64,000 nucleotides of DNA, taken from positions 1,178,001 to 1,242,000 of the forward strand of contig CAXORL010000001.1 in the NCBI GenBank assembly GCA_964211495.1, written 5' to 3'. This DNA comes from Faucicola osloensis_B (lineage in GTDB: Bacteria > Pseudomonadota > Gammaproteobacteria > Pseudomonadales > Moraxellaceae). This document shows positions 18,303-26,314 of this stretch, one piece after another. The notes under the pieces were generated by a model. It was not told the DNA's origin and did not search any database. It saw only the letters and a program-made list of their open reading frames with translations. Position numbers and translations under genes: made by a program. Numbering within the stretch: the first letter of the stretch is position 1; each line of letters begins with the position of its first letter.

Positions 18303-20444
18303 ATGGCAGACAATAAAGATACCCAATATCAAGGAGCGAACGCCCAGTTCTCAAGCGACAATGCTTCAAATAGCAATGCTTCAAATAGCAATACTTCCAA
18401 CACCCAAGGCGCAGAGAATACCACTACCAATGCTTTTGGCTACACGCCATTTGCCAATTTTCCCTTTGGCAATAATGCATTTGGTTTTGGTAGCAATCCT
18501 TTTAACAACTTTGGAACCAATGCCTTTGATCTGCCGCAAAATCCGCTGGATTTTTTGAGCAAAACCAATCCGTTTGCTCACATGGCCTCTAGTATTCCGC
18601 CTTACAATCCCGCGGTCGGTGAATTCTATAGCGAATTTTTTGGCAATATGACCAAACTGAGCCAACAAATTGCACAGCAATCGATGCGTGCCAACCAAGC
18701 GCCACAGTACACCAATACCTCGATTATGATGGACTTAATGGATGGCTGGCGTAAGATGGGTCAAATGGTGACTAATCACCCAGGCACGATGGTTGAAGAC
18801 CAATTGCAGTTGTTTAAAGACCAAATGCACTTGTGGCAAAACACGCTACAACAATTTGCTGGTAAAAAAATTGACCCAGTGGCGAGCCCTGAAAAAGGCG
18901 ACAAACGATTTAGTGATGAAGAATGGGAAGACAATCCTATTTTTAACTTCTTAAAACAGTATTATTTATTAACCACCCAAGCGATGATGGATGCGATTGA
19001 TGGTGTTGAAGGCATTGATGAAAAAACCCGTCAACGCTTGGCTTTTTTTACCCGCCAATGGATCAATGCAGTAGCCCCAACCAACTTCTTAATGACCAAC
19101 CCAGAAGTACTACGTTTGACCATCGAAAGTCGAGGTCAAAATTTGGTTCAAGGTATGAAGCAGTTGGCTGAGGACATGGGTAACAGCGCTGACACACTCA
19201 ATATCCGTATGACTGACCAGAGTGCGTTCCGGGTGGGTGACAACATCGCCACCTCAAAAGGTAAAGTGGTATTTGAAAACCACATGATGCAGCTCATCCA
19301 GTATGACCCTTCAACCGAAAAAGTAAAACAACGTCCGTTGCTGATGGTGCCACCCTGGATCAATAAATTCTACATCATGGACTTACGTGAGAACAACTCG
19401 TTTGTACATTGGGCTGTCAATGAAGGTCATACGGTTTATGTCATCTCTTGGGCGAACCCGACCCCTGAGTACAAAAATGTTGGCATGAGCACTTACATGA
19501 AAGACGGTGTGCTTGCGGCGATGGATCAAATTGAAGCCATCACGGGTGAAAAAACCATCAATATCACAGGTTACTGTATTGGGGGTATGTTGACCGCATT
19601 GACGTTAGGCTATCTTGCCGCGACCAATCAAGAAAGCCGCGTTGCCAGTGCGACACTTTGGGCGACTATTATTGACTTCTCAGATCCAGGTGATATCGGC
19701 GTCTTTATCGATGACAAAATCGTTGCGGCGATTGACAAGCAAAACGCTGACAAAGGTGTGTTTGATGGGCGAATGATGGGCGTGTCATTTAGCCTACTCC
19801 GTGAGAACAGCCTATACTGGAATTACTACGTACAAAACTACCTCAAAGGTGAGCGTCCTGTACCTTTTGACTTGTTATACTGGAATTCAGACTGTACCAA
19901 CGTGACCGCTGCCCTGCACCATTTTCTACTGCGTGAGTTCTATATCAACAACTTGCTGCGTAAACCGGGTGGGGTTGAAATTGACGGCGTGAAAATTGAC
20001 TTATCAAAAGTCAAAATTCCCGTGTTTATGGTCGCAACCTTGCAAGACCATATCGCAAAATGGAAAAGCTGTTACCCAGGCACGCAAGTATTCGGCGGTG
20101 AAAAAGTATTTGTATTGGGGGAATCAGGTCATATTGCGGGTATCATGAACCCCCCAGGTAGTAAATATGGTTATTACACCAACGACAACTACACTGCGGA
20201 CGCTGACCAATGGTACAAAGATTCCACCTATGTTAAAGATACCTGGTGGACAAGATGGCATGACTGGATCAAACCATTTGAGGGCAACGAAATCAATGCC
20301 CGTGTTGTCGGTCAAAATAGCCAAGGTAAAGAAATCCCAACCTATGGCGATGCCCCAGGTAGCTATGTCACGGTCAAAGCGACTGAAGCCTTAACGGGTC
20401 ATAACTTTGCAGAAGCCTACCGTTCACAATTACCACCGGTATAA
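18303..20444 (+). CDS. phaC: Class I poly(3-hydroxyalkanoate) synthase
   Basis: A 713-residue PHA synthase, which polymerises 3-hydroxyacyl-CoA at the granule surface. The lipase-box-like GYCIGG with the catalytic Cys is near residue 425, the catalytic Asp lies in VATLQDHIAKW and the His in LGESGHIAG. Trp-rich blocks such as NSLYWNYY, DLLYWNSD and PGSKYGYYTN are typical of class I. It is over 100 residues longer than the Ralstonia enzyme (about 589). The excess is an Asn/Ser/Phe-rich N-terminus (about residues 10-85) with SNASNSN repeats and FGNNAFGFGSNPFNNFG. The upstream phasin supports the call; no PhaA or PhaB gene is present in this window. Confidence 0.95.
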   Translation: MADNKDTQYQGANAQFSSDNASNSNASNSNTSNTQGAENTTTNAFGYTPFANFPFGNNAFGFGSNPFNNFGTNAFDLPQNPLDFLSKTNPFAHMASSIPPYNPAVGEFYSEFFGNMTKLSQQIAQQSMRANQAPQYTNTSIMMDLMDGWRKMGQMVTNHPGTMVEDQLQLFKDQMHLWQNTLQQFAGKKIDPVASPEKGDKRFSDEEWEDNPIFNFLKQYYLLTTQAMMDAIDGVEGIDEKTRQRLAFFTRQWINAVAPTNFLMTNPEVLRLTIESRGQNLVQGMKQLAEDMGNSADTLNIRMTDQSAFRVGDNIATSKGKVVFENHMMQLIQYDPSTEKVKQRPLLMVPPWINKFYIMDLRENNSFVHWAVNEGHTVYVISWANPTPEYKNVGMSTYMKDGVLAAMDQIEAITGEKTINITGYCIGGMLTALTLGYLAATNQESRVASATLWATIIDFSDPGDIGVFIDDKIVAAIDKQNADKGVFDGRMMGVSFSLLRENSLYWNYYVQNYLKGERPVPFDLLYWNSDCTNVTAALHHFLLREFYINNLLRKPGGVEIDGVKIDLSKVKIPVFMVATLQDHIAKWKSCYPGTQVFGGEKVFVLGESGHIAGIMNPPGSKYGYYTNDNYTADADQWYKDSTYVKDTWWTRWHDWIKPFEGNEINARVVGQNSQGKEIPTYGDAPGSYVTVKATEALTGHNFAEAYRSQLPPV

Positions 20445-20464
20445 TATATCGTTATTACACAACA

Positions 20465-20498
20465 TCTCGTGATTGCCTAGCCTCTCACGGGATTTTTA
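20465..20498 (+). terminator. Terminator after phaC
   Basis: TCTCGTGA (20465-20472) pairs with TCACGGGA (20485-20492, one G-U), followed by TTTTTAT. Confidence 0.75.
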
Positions 20499-20619
20499 TA
20501 AAATAGCCAAATCGCCCATCAGCTACATAGATTTGCTAGTCAAAAGTTGTGATATTGAGTAGAATTAACGCCATATTCTGCGCATAATAGCGATTGGAAA
20601 CACTTTGAATAGAGCGCCT

Positions 20620-21282
20620 ATGTCGATTGAACCAACACAAAACAACCTATCACTCAGTAAATTAGACCGCAATATTGTCTTCTTTGATCGGGCGATTCGC
20701 TCGTTTATTCCAAACAGCAATCTTAGCACCCGTCCTTTGCCTGTCTCTAGCCCCGATGTGCCAAAACTGTCCGTGGAAGAAGCGCGTCATGTCGCAGGTC
20801 TCATGCGTATCAATCACACGGGAGAAGTGTGCGCGCAAGGACTGTATCACGGTCAAGCATTTACCGCCAAACAAGCAACGGTCAAAAAAGCCATGCACCA
20901 ATCTGCGCTAGAGGAAATTGATCATTTGGTGTGGTGTGAGACACGATTAAATGAATTGGGTAGCCATCCCAGTATTTTTAGTCCGCTTTGGTATGGGCTA
21001 TCGTTTGGCATGGGTGCGGTAGCGGGATTGATTTCTGATGAGTTTAGTTTGGGGTTTGTCGCAGAAACAGAAACCCAAGTCAGCGAACATTTGCACAGCC
21101 ATATTGGCAAGCTGCCTGCACAAGATAAACGCAGTGCTGAGATTCTAAGCCAAATGGATAAAGAAGAATTACACCACCGTGATAAAGCAGTCGAATCAGG
21201 CGCCAGCCCATTGCCCCTACCCGTCAAAACCACGATGCGTTTTTTGGCTAACTGCATGAAAACGGTGGCGTATCATATTTAA
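20620..21282 (+). CDS. coq7: Demethoxyubiquinone hydroxylase
   Basis: A 220-residue di-iron monooxygenase that adds the last ring hydroxyl in ubiquinone synthesis; it associates with the membrane. Iron ligands are visible in RINHTGEVCAQGLY, ALEEIDHLVWCE, AETETQVSEHLHSH and EELHHRD. The ATG at 20620 is preferred over an in-frame TTG at 20605. It replaces UbiF, as in Pseudomonas and Acinetobacter. The stop codon lies inside the first unit of a 14-bp tandem repeat (see 21278). Confidence 0.95.
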   Translation: MSIEPTQNNLSLSKLDRNIVFFDRAIRSFIPNSNLSTRPLPVSSPDVPKLSVEEARHVAGLMRINHTGEVCAQGLYHGQAFTAKQATVKKAMHQSALEEIDHLVWCETRLNELGSHPSIFSPLWYGLSFGMGAVAGLISDEFSLGFVAETETQVSEHLHSHIGKLPAQDKRSAEILSQMDKEELHHRDKAVESGASPLPLPVKTTMRFLANCMKTVAYHI

Positions 21283-21333
21283 CCAAGCATGTTTAACCGA
21301 GCGTGTTTAACCGAGCGTGTTTAACTGGGCATG
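21278..21333. repeat. Four tandem 14-bp repeats spanning the coq7 stop codon
   Basis: Units: TTTAACCAAGCATG (21278-21291), TTTAACCGAGCGTG (21292-21305), the same again (21306-21319) and TTTAACTGGGCATG (21320-21333). The first unit supplies the TAA of coq7. The middle two copies are identical. Confidence 0.9.
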
Positions 21334-21527
21334 GCTGACAGCCTCAATCGTTGGTTGGCGTGTTTATTGCTATAACCTTGCTTAAGCGCGCTTTTTTCGC
21401 GTAAAAATATAACAATAACTTTATTTTTTTTTGATAGTATTTTTAGATTGTTGCTTTACATTGTTACTGTGGGATAAGCTGATTGATTTATGCAATCTAT
21501 CCCACCCAATTTTTTAAGGAAATTTCA

Positions 21528-22571
21528 ATGACTCATATGGTAAAACCCCTAGCCTATACCTTAGCTATTTTGATGGCAACCAATGCCACTGTAGCGATGG
21601 CTGCAACGGCAACCGCAAAAACAACAACCAAGACGACCACCACCAAAACCACCACGGCAAAACCCGCTACCCAGACAACCGCAACTAAAAAAACCACGGT
21701 TGCCAAAGCCAAACCCACTAACAAATCAACCGAAAAATCGGCTAATACGGTCAGTAATAGCGTGAAGGATACTACTGCGCAACTGACACCGCCGTCAGCC
21801 ACCTCAAATACAGGCTCAGTGATAGTGCCTGTCTTGACCGCCCCCACGGTTGCCAACGTGATTTATCCATCTACCAACAGCGTACAATTGGTAGGCACGG
21901 ATATTTCAGCGCAAAATCTTGCCAATATCCCACTGCCGACTTTAACGCTTAGTAATATCTCAACAATAAAAACCGTTTTGGTTCCACGAACCACGGATAA
22001 TAGTACACCGTTAGATGTCAGCGTGTTAGACGATTTTATTACTTATGCTAGCCCAATGGCGCGCCACTATCCGCCTGTTTTTTCGAGCCGTACTGAGCGC
22101 TACAATACCACTGAGCGACTCAAATCCTTGACCGCATGGATTGAGACCTACGCACAAAATCCAAATGCCTCTTATGAGGTGCTACTGCGTGCAGCAAAAC
22201 TTAATGCCATGGGTCGAAATCTGGATTTAGGTTCTGATTATGCCGTGCGTGCAGGCAATTATATCGCCCGCGCCGTGAGGCTCAATGACACGGCAGAAGC
22301 CAACTTCTTATATGGCGCGATGCTCGCTGAGGGTGGCGGTTTTAAAGAAGGTGCCAAATACTTAGAAAAAGCCGAAAAAATGGGCTATCTAGAAGCTACG
22401 CAAAGTTTGGCGCAAGCGGATTTATTGGATGACAAAAAAGACCGCGCCATTCAACGGTTAACGGAGTTTAAAGCCAAAAACCCAGACAATCCATATATCG
22501 ATGAGCAATTACGCATCGTCAATAGCGGTAAATACTATATTTGGGATATTCCTGCAAAAGTCGTTCAATAA
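21528..22571 (+). CDS. Secreted TPR/Sel1-like protein with Thr/Lys-rich region
   Basis: A 347-residue exported protein of unknown role. Residues 1-25 form a signal peptide ending near ATVAMAA. Residues 26-80 are a low-complexity Thr/Lys/Ala tract (TTKTTTTKTTTAKP), probably disordered, which could span the periplasm or bind cell wall. The C-terminal half is helical, with TPR/Sel1-like repeats (EANFLYGAMLAEGGGFKEGA, AEKMGYLEATQSLAQADLL). The start at 21528 follows AAGGAAATTTCA; the upstream open frame from 21483 begins at TTG and lacks a signal. It is followed by a long hairpin terminator. I do not recognise a named family. Confidence 0.75.
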   Translation: MTHMVKPLAYTLAILMATNATVAMAATATAKTTTKTTTTKTTTAKPATQTTATKKTTVAKAKPTNKSTEKSANTVSNSVKDTTAQLTPPSATSNTGSVIVPVLTAPTVANVIYPSTNSVQLVGTDISAQNLANIPLPTLTLSNISTIKTVLVPRTTDNSTPLDVSVLDDFITYASPMARHYPPVFSSRTERYNTTERLKSLTAWIETYAQNPNASYEVLLRAAKLNAMGRNLDLGSDYAVRAGNYIARAVRLNDTAEANFLYGAMLAEGGGFKEGAKYLEKAEKMGYLEATQSLAQADLLDDKKDRAIQRLTEFKAKNPDNPYIDEQLRIVNSGKYYIWDIPAKVVQ

Positions 22572-22616
22572 TTTTTTGCGTTCATACCCTAGCCGTGGTT
22601 TAATATCACTGCTAAG

Positions 22617-22668
22617 TCACCATGCTAATTCACCATCATAGTTGAATTTTAGCATGGTGATTTTTTTT
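22617..22668 (+). terminator. Long hairpin terminator
   Basis: TCACCATGCTAA (22617-22628) pairs perfectly with TTAGCATGGTGA (22649-22660). An inner TTCA/TGAA extension and a T8 run complete a strong Rho-independent terminator. Confidence 0.9.
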
Positions 22669-22753
22669 ACCCTATCATTCAGTGATAGGCAGATTTTTTG
22701 CGCTAGCCTTTTTTGCTGTATCCCTTTTTGCTCTTTTAGCCGAGTAAATCACC

Positions 22754-25069
22754 ATGCCGCTAACAAACCAATCTACTAGATTTTGTCAAAAGTCTCTCAT
22801 CACGGCGACGACATTGGTTACTATTATCACCCTTACTGGCTGCGCCACCACCAAAATCGGTAGCCGCGATACTGCAAGAGCCATCATAGATCAGCGCGTC
22901 AGCGTGTTATCGGGCAGCCGCTTGAGTTCTGACACCAAAAGCCGTTTGGTGCAGGCAGGTTTAGATGAAGAAAAATGCTTGGCAAACATGCCTGCCTGTG
23001 TAGTGACGCTCAAGCAAGCGGATCTTAATACCGATAAAGGGATTTATGGCGCAATTAGTGAGCTGTTTTACGCCTCTGCCCAGCAGCGCCAACAAGCCAA
23101 AACTTGTACCAATCCGCCAAAAGATTTGGCCACAGACTATGCCAAAGATTTGGTTGGCAAGACCGACGCTGTAGCGCCCAAACCCGATGAAATCTCTTGT
23201 ACCACCGCCTTTCAAGACGATATGCTGCAATCGATTCGTTTTTCTTATATTTATTTGATGTATGATATCCTCAATCCAACCGTCGTCAATCAACAACCGT
23301 CACAATTATATTATCTGCCAAAAGAACGCGATACCCAAATTCAGGATTTGTATTACGCTGCCATCGATGCGTTAGGTGATCGCTTGTATCATCAAAAAAT
23401 GGCAGAAAATTATCAAATCACTCGCAACAACCTGCGTGTCAATATCAATGGACAGCCGTTTACTAACAAATCAGCATCGATGAAACTGATTTCAAGCTAT
23501 CAGATTGATTTATCAAAATTTAATACCATCAGTCGCCGCGATGGCTTTGGTATCAATTATGTGGCGCTGCTCAATAGTCGCATCAATACGGCGGTGATTA
23601 TTGACTTGTTGCAACACTATGCCAATGATACACCGCTAGAAGAGCGTATCCACCAAACAGGGCATTTGCCTATGACTGCGGTGTTGGTGCCCAAAGGCAA
23701 TACCATTGATGAGTTGCAAAAAACCACCGATTTTTCGCTCAATATTTATGATCCCTATCAGTTTAAAAGTGTATCTATACTCAACAAAGACTTTGCGTTA
23801 TCGGCGAATTTTTCGGCAGCCTACGGCTTGTGGTCACAGGACAATCGCCTAGGCAATATCAGCTATCTAAGTTTGTTTGCCTCGCCTTATCAGCAGACCC
23901 AGCCGCATTTATTCATGCTTGAGCCTTACAATCCTAATAAACGTGTGATTATCATGATGCATGGGTTGGCATCGAGTCCTGAAACTTGGATTGGACTGAC
24001 GAATGACATTTTTAATGACCCAAAACTTCGCGAAAATTTCCAAGTTTGGCAGATTTTTTATCCGACCAATATCCCGATGCTAGAAAACCGCCACCAAATT
24101 TATGACTTGATTGAACGCACTTTTAACACTGTCGATCCTGAGCAGCAGGACCTTGCCAGTCAACATGCGGTGCTGATTGGTCATAGTATGGGTGGGGTGA
24201 TTGGGCGTTTGTTGGTATCAAATGATGACTTAACGCCCAAAGTCGAATCACTGGTTGCCAATTACTCACAGCTAAATAATTTTTCAGCAGGCTACGCGGC
24301 CTTTGTCCGTCATGCACAAAACAAAACGCTCAGTGACCGCTTCAAACTTCAAGCGCTGCCGCAAGTCGATCGCGCGATTTTTATCTCTTCGCCATTTCGC
24401 GGTACCGATTATGCCGATCGCTGGTTTACTCGCAGTTTACGCCGTATCATCTCACTACCGGCAGGATTTATCCGCACCGTTTATGGCAATTTAAATTCGC
24501 TATTTACTGAAGGCGTGGTTTCAAGCAATCCTCTGGCACAGCTATTTTTGGAAAATGGCGCCAGCCAGTTGAGCAGCCACTCTTACTTTAACCAATTAAC
24601 GGCAGATGTCAAAATCGCGCCCAATGTTGCCGTCAATAACATCATCGCCACTGATGATAAGGATTTGTCCAATGCGCTCAATCAGCTTACCGCTAAGGCA
24701 GCCAATAGCCCTACTGATGATGTATCGGCATCCATAACATCTTTAAAAAATGGCAATACAACCGCGACTATTAAACCAGTCACAGAGACCAAGCTATATA
24801 ACACCACGAGTCTGGCGCAAGCCAAACAAAGTCTGGATGAGAAAAAGCAACTCTTAGAATCGGTGAAATATGGCGCAACCGACCGTATCTCCGATGGTAT
24901 TGTGCCGTACAACAGCTCGCATTTAGAAGGCGTGGAATCTGAAAAAGTGCTTACCGGTCGTCACAATGTCCATACTAGCCCGCAGGCGATTTTGGAGTTG
25001 CGTCGCATCCTGCATCAACAACTCGCTCGCTATGGTGTCACCCAAGCGCCACCTGACAGACAGCCTTGA
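22754..25069 (+). CDS. Large lipoprotein with alpha/beta-hydrolase (lipase/esterase-like) domain
   Basis: A 771-residue predicted lipoprotein: the lipobox LTGC places the acylated Cys at residue 30, so it is anchored in the inner or outer membrane. A roughly 370-residue N-terminal region of unknown fold precedes an alpha/beta-hydrolase domain. IIMMHGLASSPETW resembles the oxyanion-hole strand and GHSMGG (near residue 475) carries the nucleophile Ser. A likely catalytic His lies in RHNVHTSPQA near the C-terminus. It could hydrolyse lipids or esters at the envelope; the substrate is unknown. It is monocistronic, flanked by terminators. Confidence 0.85.
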   Translation: MPLTNQSTRFCQKSLITATTLVTIITLTGCATTKIGSRDTARAIIDQRVSVLSGSRLSSDTKSRLVQAGLDEEKCLANMPACVVTLKQADLNTDKGIYGAISELFYASAQQRQQAKTCTNPPKDLATDYAKDLVGKTDAVAPKPDEISCTTAFQDDMLQSIRFSYIYLMYDILNPTVVNQQPSQLYYLPKERDTQIQDLYYAAIDALGDRLYHQKMAENYQITRNNLRVNINGQPFTNKSASMKLISSYQIDLSKFNTISRRDGFGINYVALLNSRINTAVIIDLLQHYANDTPLEERIHQTGHLPMTAVLVPKGNTIDELQKTTDFSLNIYDPYQFKSVSILNKDFALSANFSAAYGLWSQDNRLGNISYLSLFASPYQQTQPHLFMLEPYNPNKRVIIMMHGLASSPETWIGLTNDIFNDPKLRENFQVWQIFYPTNIPMLENRHQIYDLIERTFNTVDPEQQDLASQHAVLIGHSMGGVIGRLLVSNDDLTPKVESLVANYSQLNNFSAGYAAFVRHAQNKTLSDRFKLQALPQVDRAIFISSPFRGTDYADRWFTRSLRRIISLPAGFIRTVYGNLNSLFTEGVVSSNPLAQLFLENGASQLSSHSYFNQLTADVKIAPNVAVNNIIATDDKDLSNALNQLTAKAANSPTDDVSASITSLKNGNTTATIKPVTETKLYNTTSLAQAKQSLDEKKQLLESVKYGATDRISDGIVPYNSSHLEGVESEKVLTGRHNVHTSPQAILELRRILHQQLARYGVTQAPPDRQP

Positions 25070-25090
25070 TAGTCACTATCAGCATCAATA

Positions 25091-25122
25091 AAAAAGCGAA
25101 TAGCCTTCACTATTCGCTTTTT
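25091..25122. terminator. Bidirectional terminator
   Basis: AAAAAGCGAATA (25091-25102) pairs with TATTCGCTTTTT (25111-25122). It serves the lipoprotein gene rightward and probably the convergent LysR gene leftward. Confidence 0.85.
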
Positions 25123-25187
25123 ATTCAACTGTTTTTTATTCAACTGTTTATTGGTAGTAATTATTGGTACTACTAACAGTCCAACCG

Positions 25188-26087
25188 CTAAACTTTAGCA
25201 AAATACTTGGTCAACACTTCAAGACAGCGGGTCACCTTCGCAGGTTGTTGTTCATGTCTAGGTGTTACCGCATACAGCATATAACTTGGTAACTGGTAAC
25301 CTGGCAATACTTCCACCAAATCGCCATTTGCCAATTCTTTTTGGATATCGAGTGACATAATACGGGCAACGCCATGCCCTTCTTTGGCAAGGGTCGTGGC
25401 AAGCATAATGTTGTTGGTTTGAATACGCGTTGGCATACGCACGCGTGATTTTTTACCTGTTTCCACATTAATCATATCGACTTGATTGGGATCTTTGATA
25501 AGGCTAATGCCAATCATATTGAGTTTGGCCAAATCTTTTGGCTCGGTCAATTTTTCATTTTGACGTAAAAAATGCGGTGAAGCCACCAGCAGCTGACGTA
25601 TCTCGGTCAAAGGAAACGCTGATAAACTACTGTCATTAAGGTTTGGTGACATCCGAAGGGCGATATCGATACGCTCTTCAATCAAGTCAACATACTGATT
25701 ATCCGCTTCAAAATGGATGGTTAAATCATCATGCGCCGAAATCCAAGTCGATAACGCGGGTAAAATATGATTGACACCCAATTCTGGCGTGGTCGCAATG
25801 CGTAAGTTCCCTGCTAACTCATCGCGTAATTGATTGACACGGATACGACCTTGTTCGGCTGCCGCAACCACATCTTTGGCACTCTCATAAAAACTGGTGC
25901 CTGCTTCTGTTAAGCTTAGCTTACGAGTTGAGCGATGCAATAACACCACACCCATATCGTTTTCTAACGAGCGGATTTGTTGACTAACCGCACTTGTTGT
26001 TATGCCCAGTTCTTTTGCAGCACCACTAAATGAACCATGACGTACAACACTTGCAAAAACCGCCATGCCTCTTAAATTATCAAGCAT
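25188..26087 (-). CDS. LysR-family transcriptional regulator
   Basis: A 299-residue regulator. The N-terminal winged helix-turn-helix is clear (residues 1-65, HGSFSGAAKELGITTSAVSQ), followed by LEND and LLHRSTRKLSLTEAG. The C-terminal substrate-binding domain fits the family length. It resembles the group typified by regulators with FxxVVRHGSFSGAA N-termini, but no target or ligand can be named. It is convergent with the lipoprotein gene and separated from dnaX by a 227-bp AT-rich gap, so its targets may be elsewhere. Confidence 0.88.
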   Translation of the reverse strand: MLDNLRGMAVFASVVRHGSFSGAAKELGITTSAVSQQIRSLENDMGVVLLHRSTRKLSLTEAGTSFYESAKDVVAAAEQGRIRVNQLRDELAGNLRIATTPELGVNHILPALSTWISAHDDLTIHFEADNQYVDLIEERIDIALRMSPNLNDSSLSAFPLTEIRQLLVASPHFLRQNEKLTEPKDLAKLNMIGISLIKDPNQVDMINVETGKKSRVRMPTRIQTNNIMLATTLAKEGHGVARIMSLDIQKELANGDLVEVLPGYQLPSYMLYAVTPRHEQQPAKVTRCLEVLTKYFAKV

Positions 26088-26314
26088 ATTTCACCCAATT
26101 TTATCACTTAATCAAAGTCACTTTTAAAAGCTGATGTATTATACGTTATTAGCAAGATAAATTAAACGACATCGGGATTTATTAACTAAAATTATTAATA
26201 TTTTTTCAACTATTTAATATTGTATTTTATTGATTTTCTTAACAAATATTGGTTTTCTTCAATTATTCTTCTGTTAAAAAAATAAAAATTAGAATTTATA
26301 TAAATTAAATTGAC

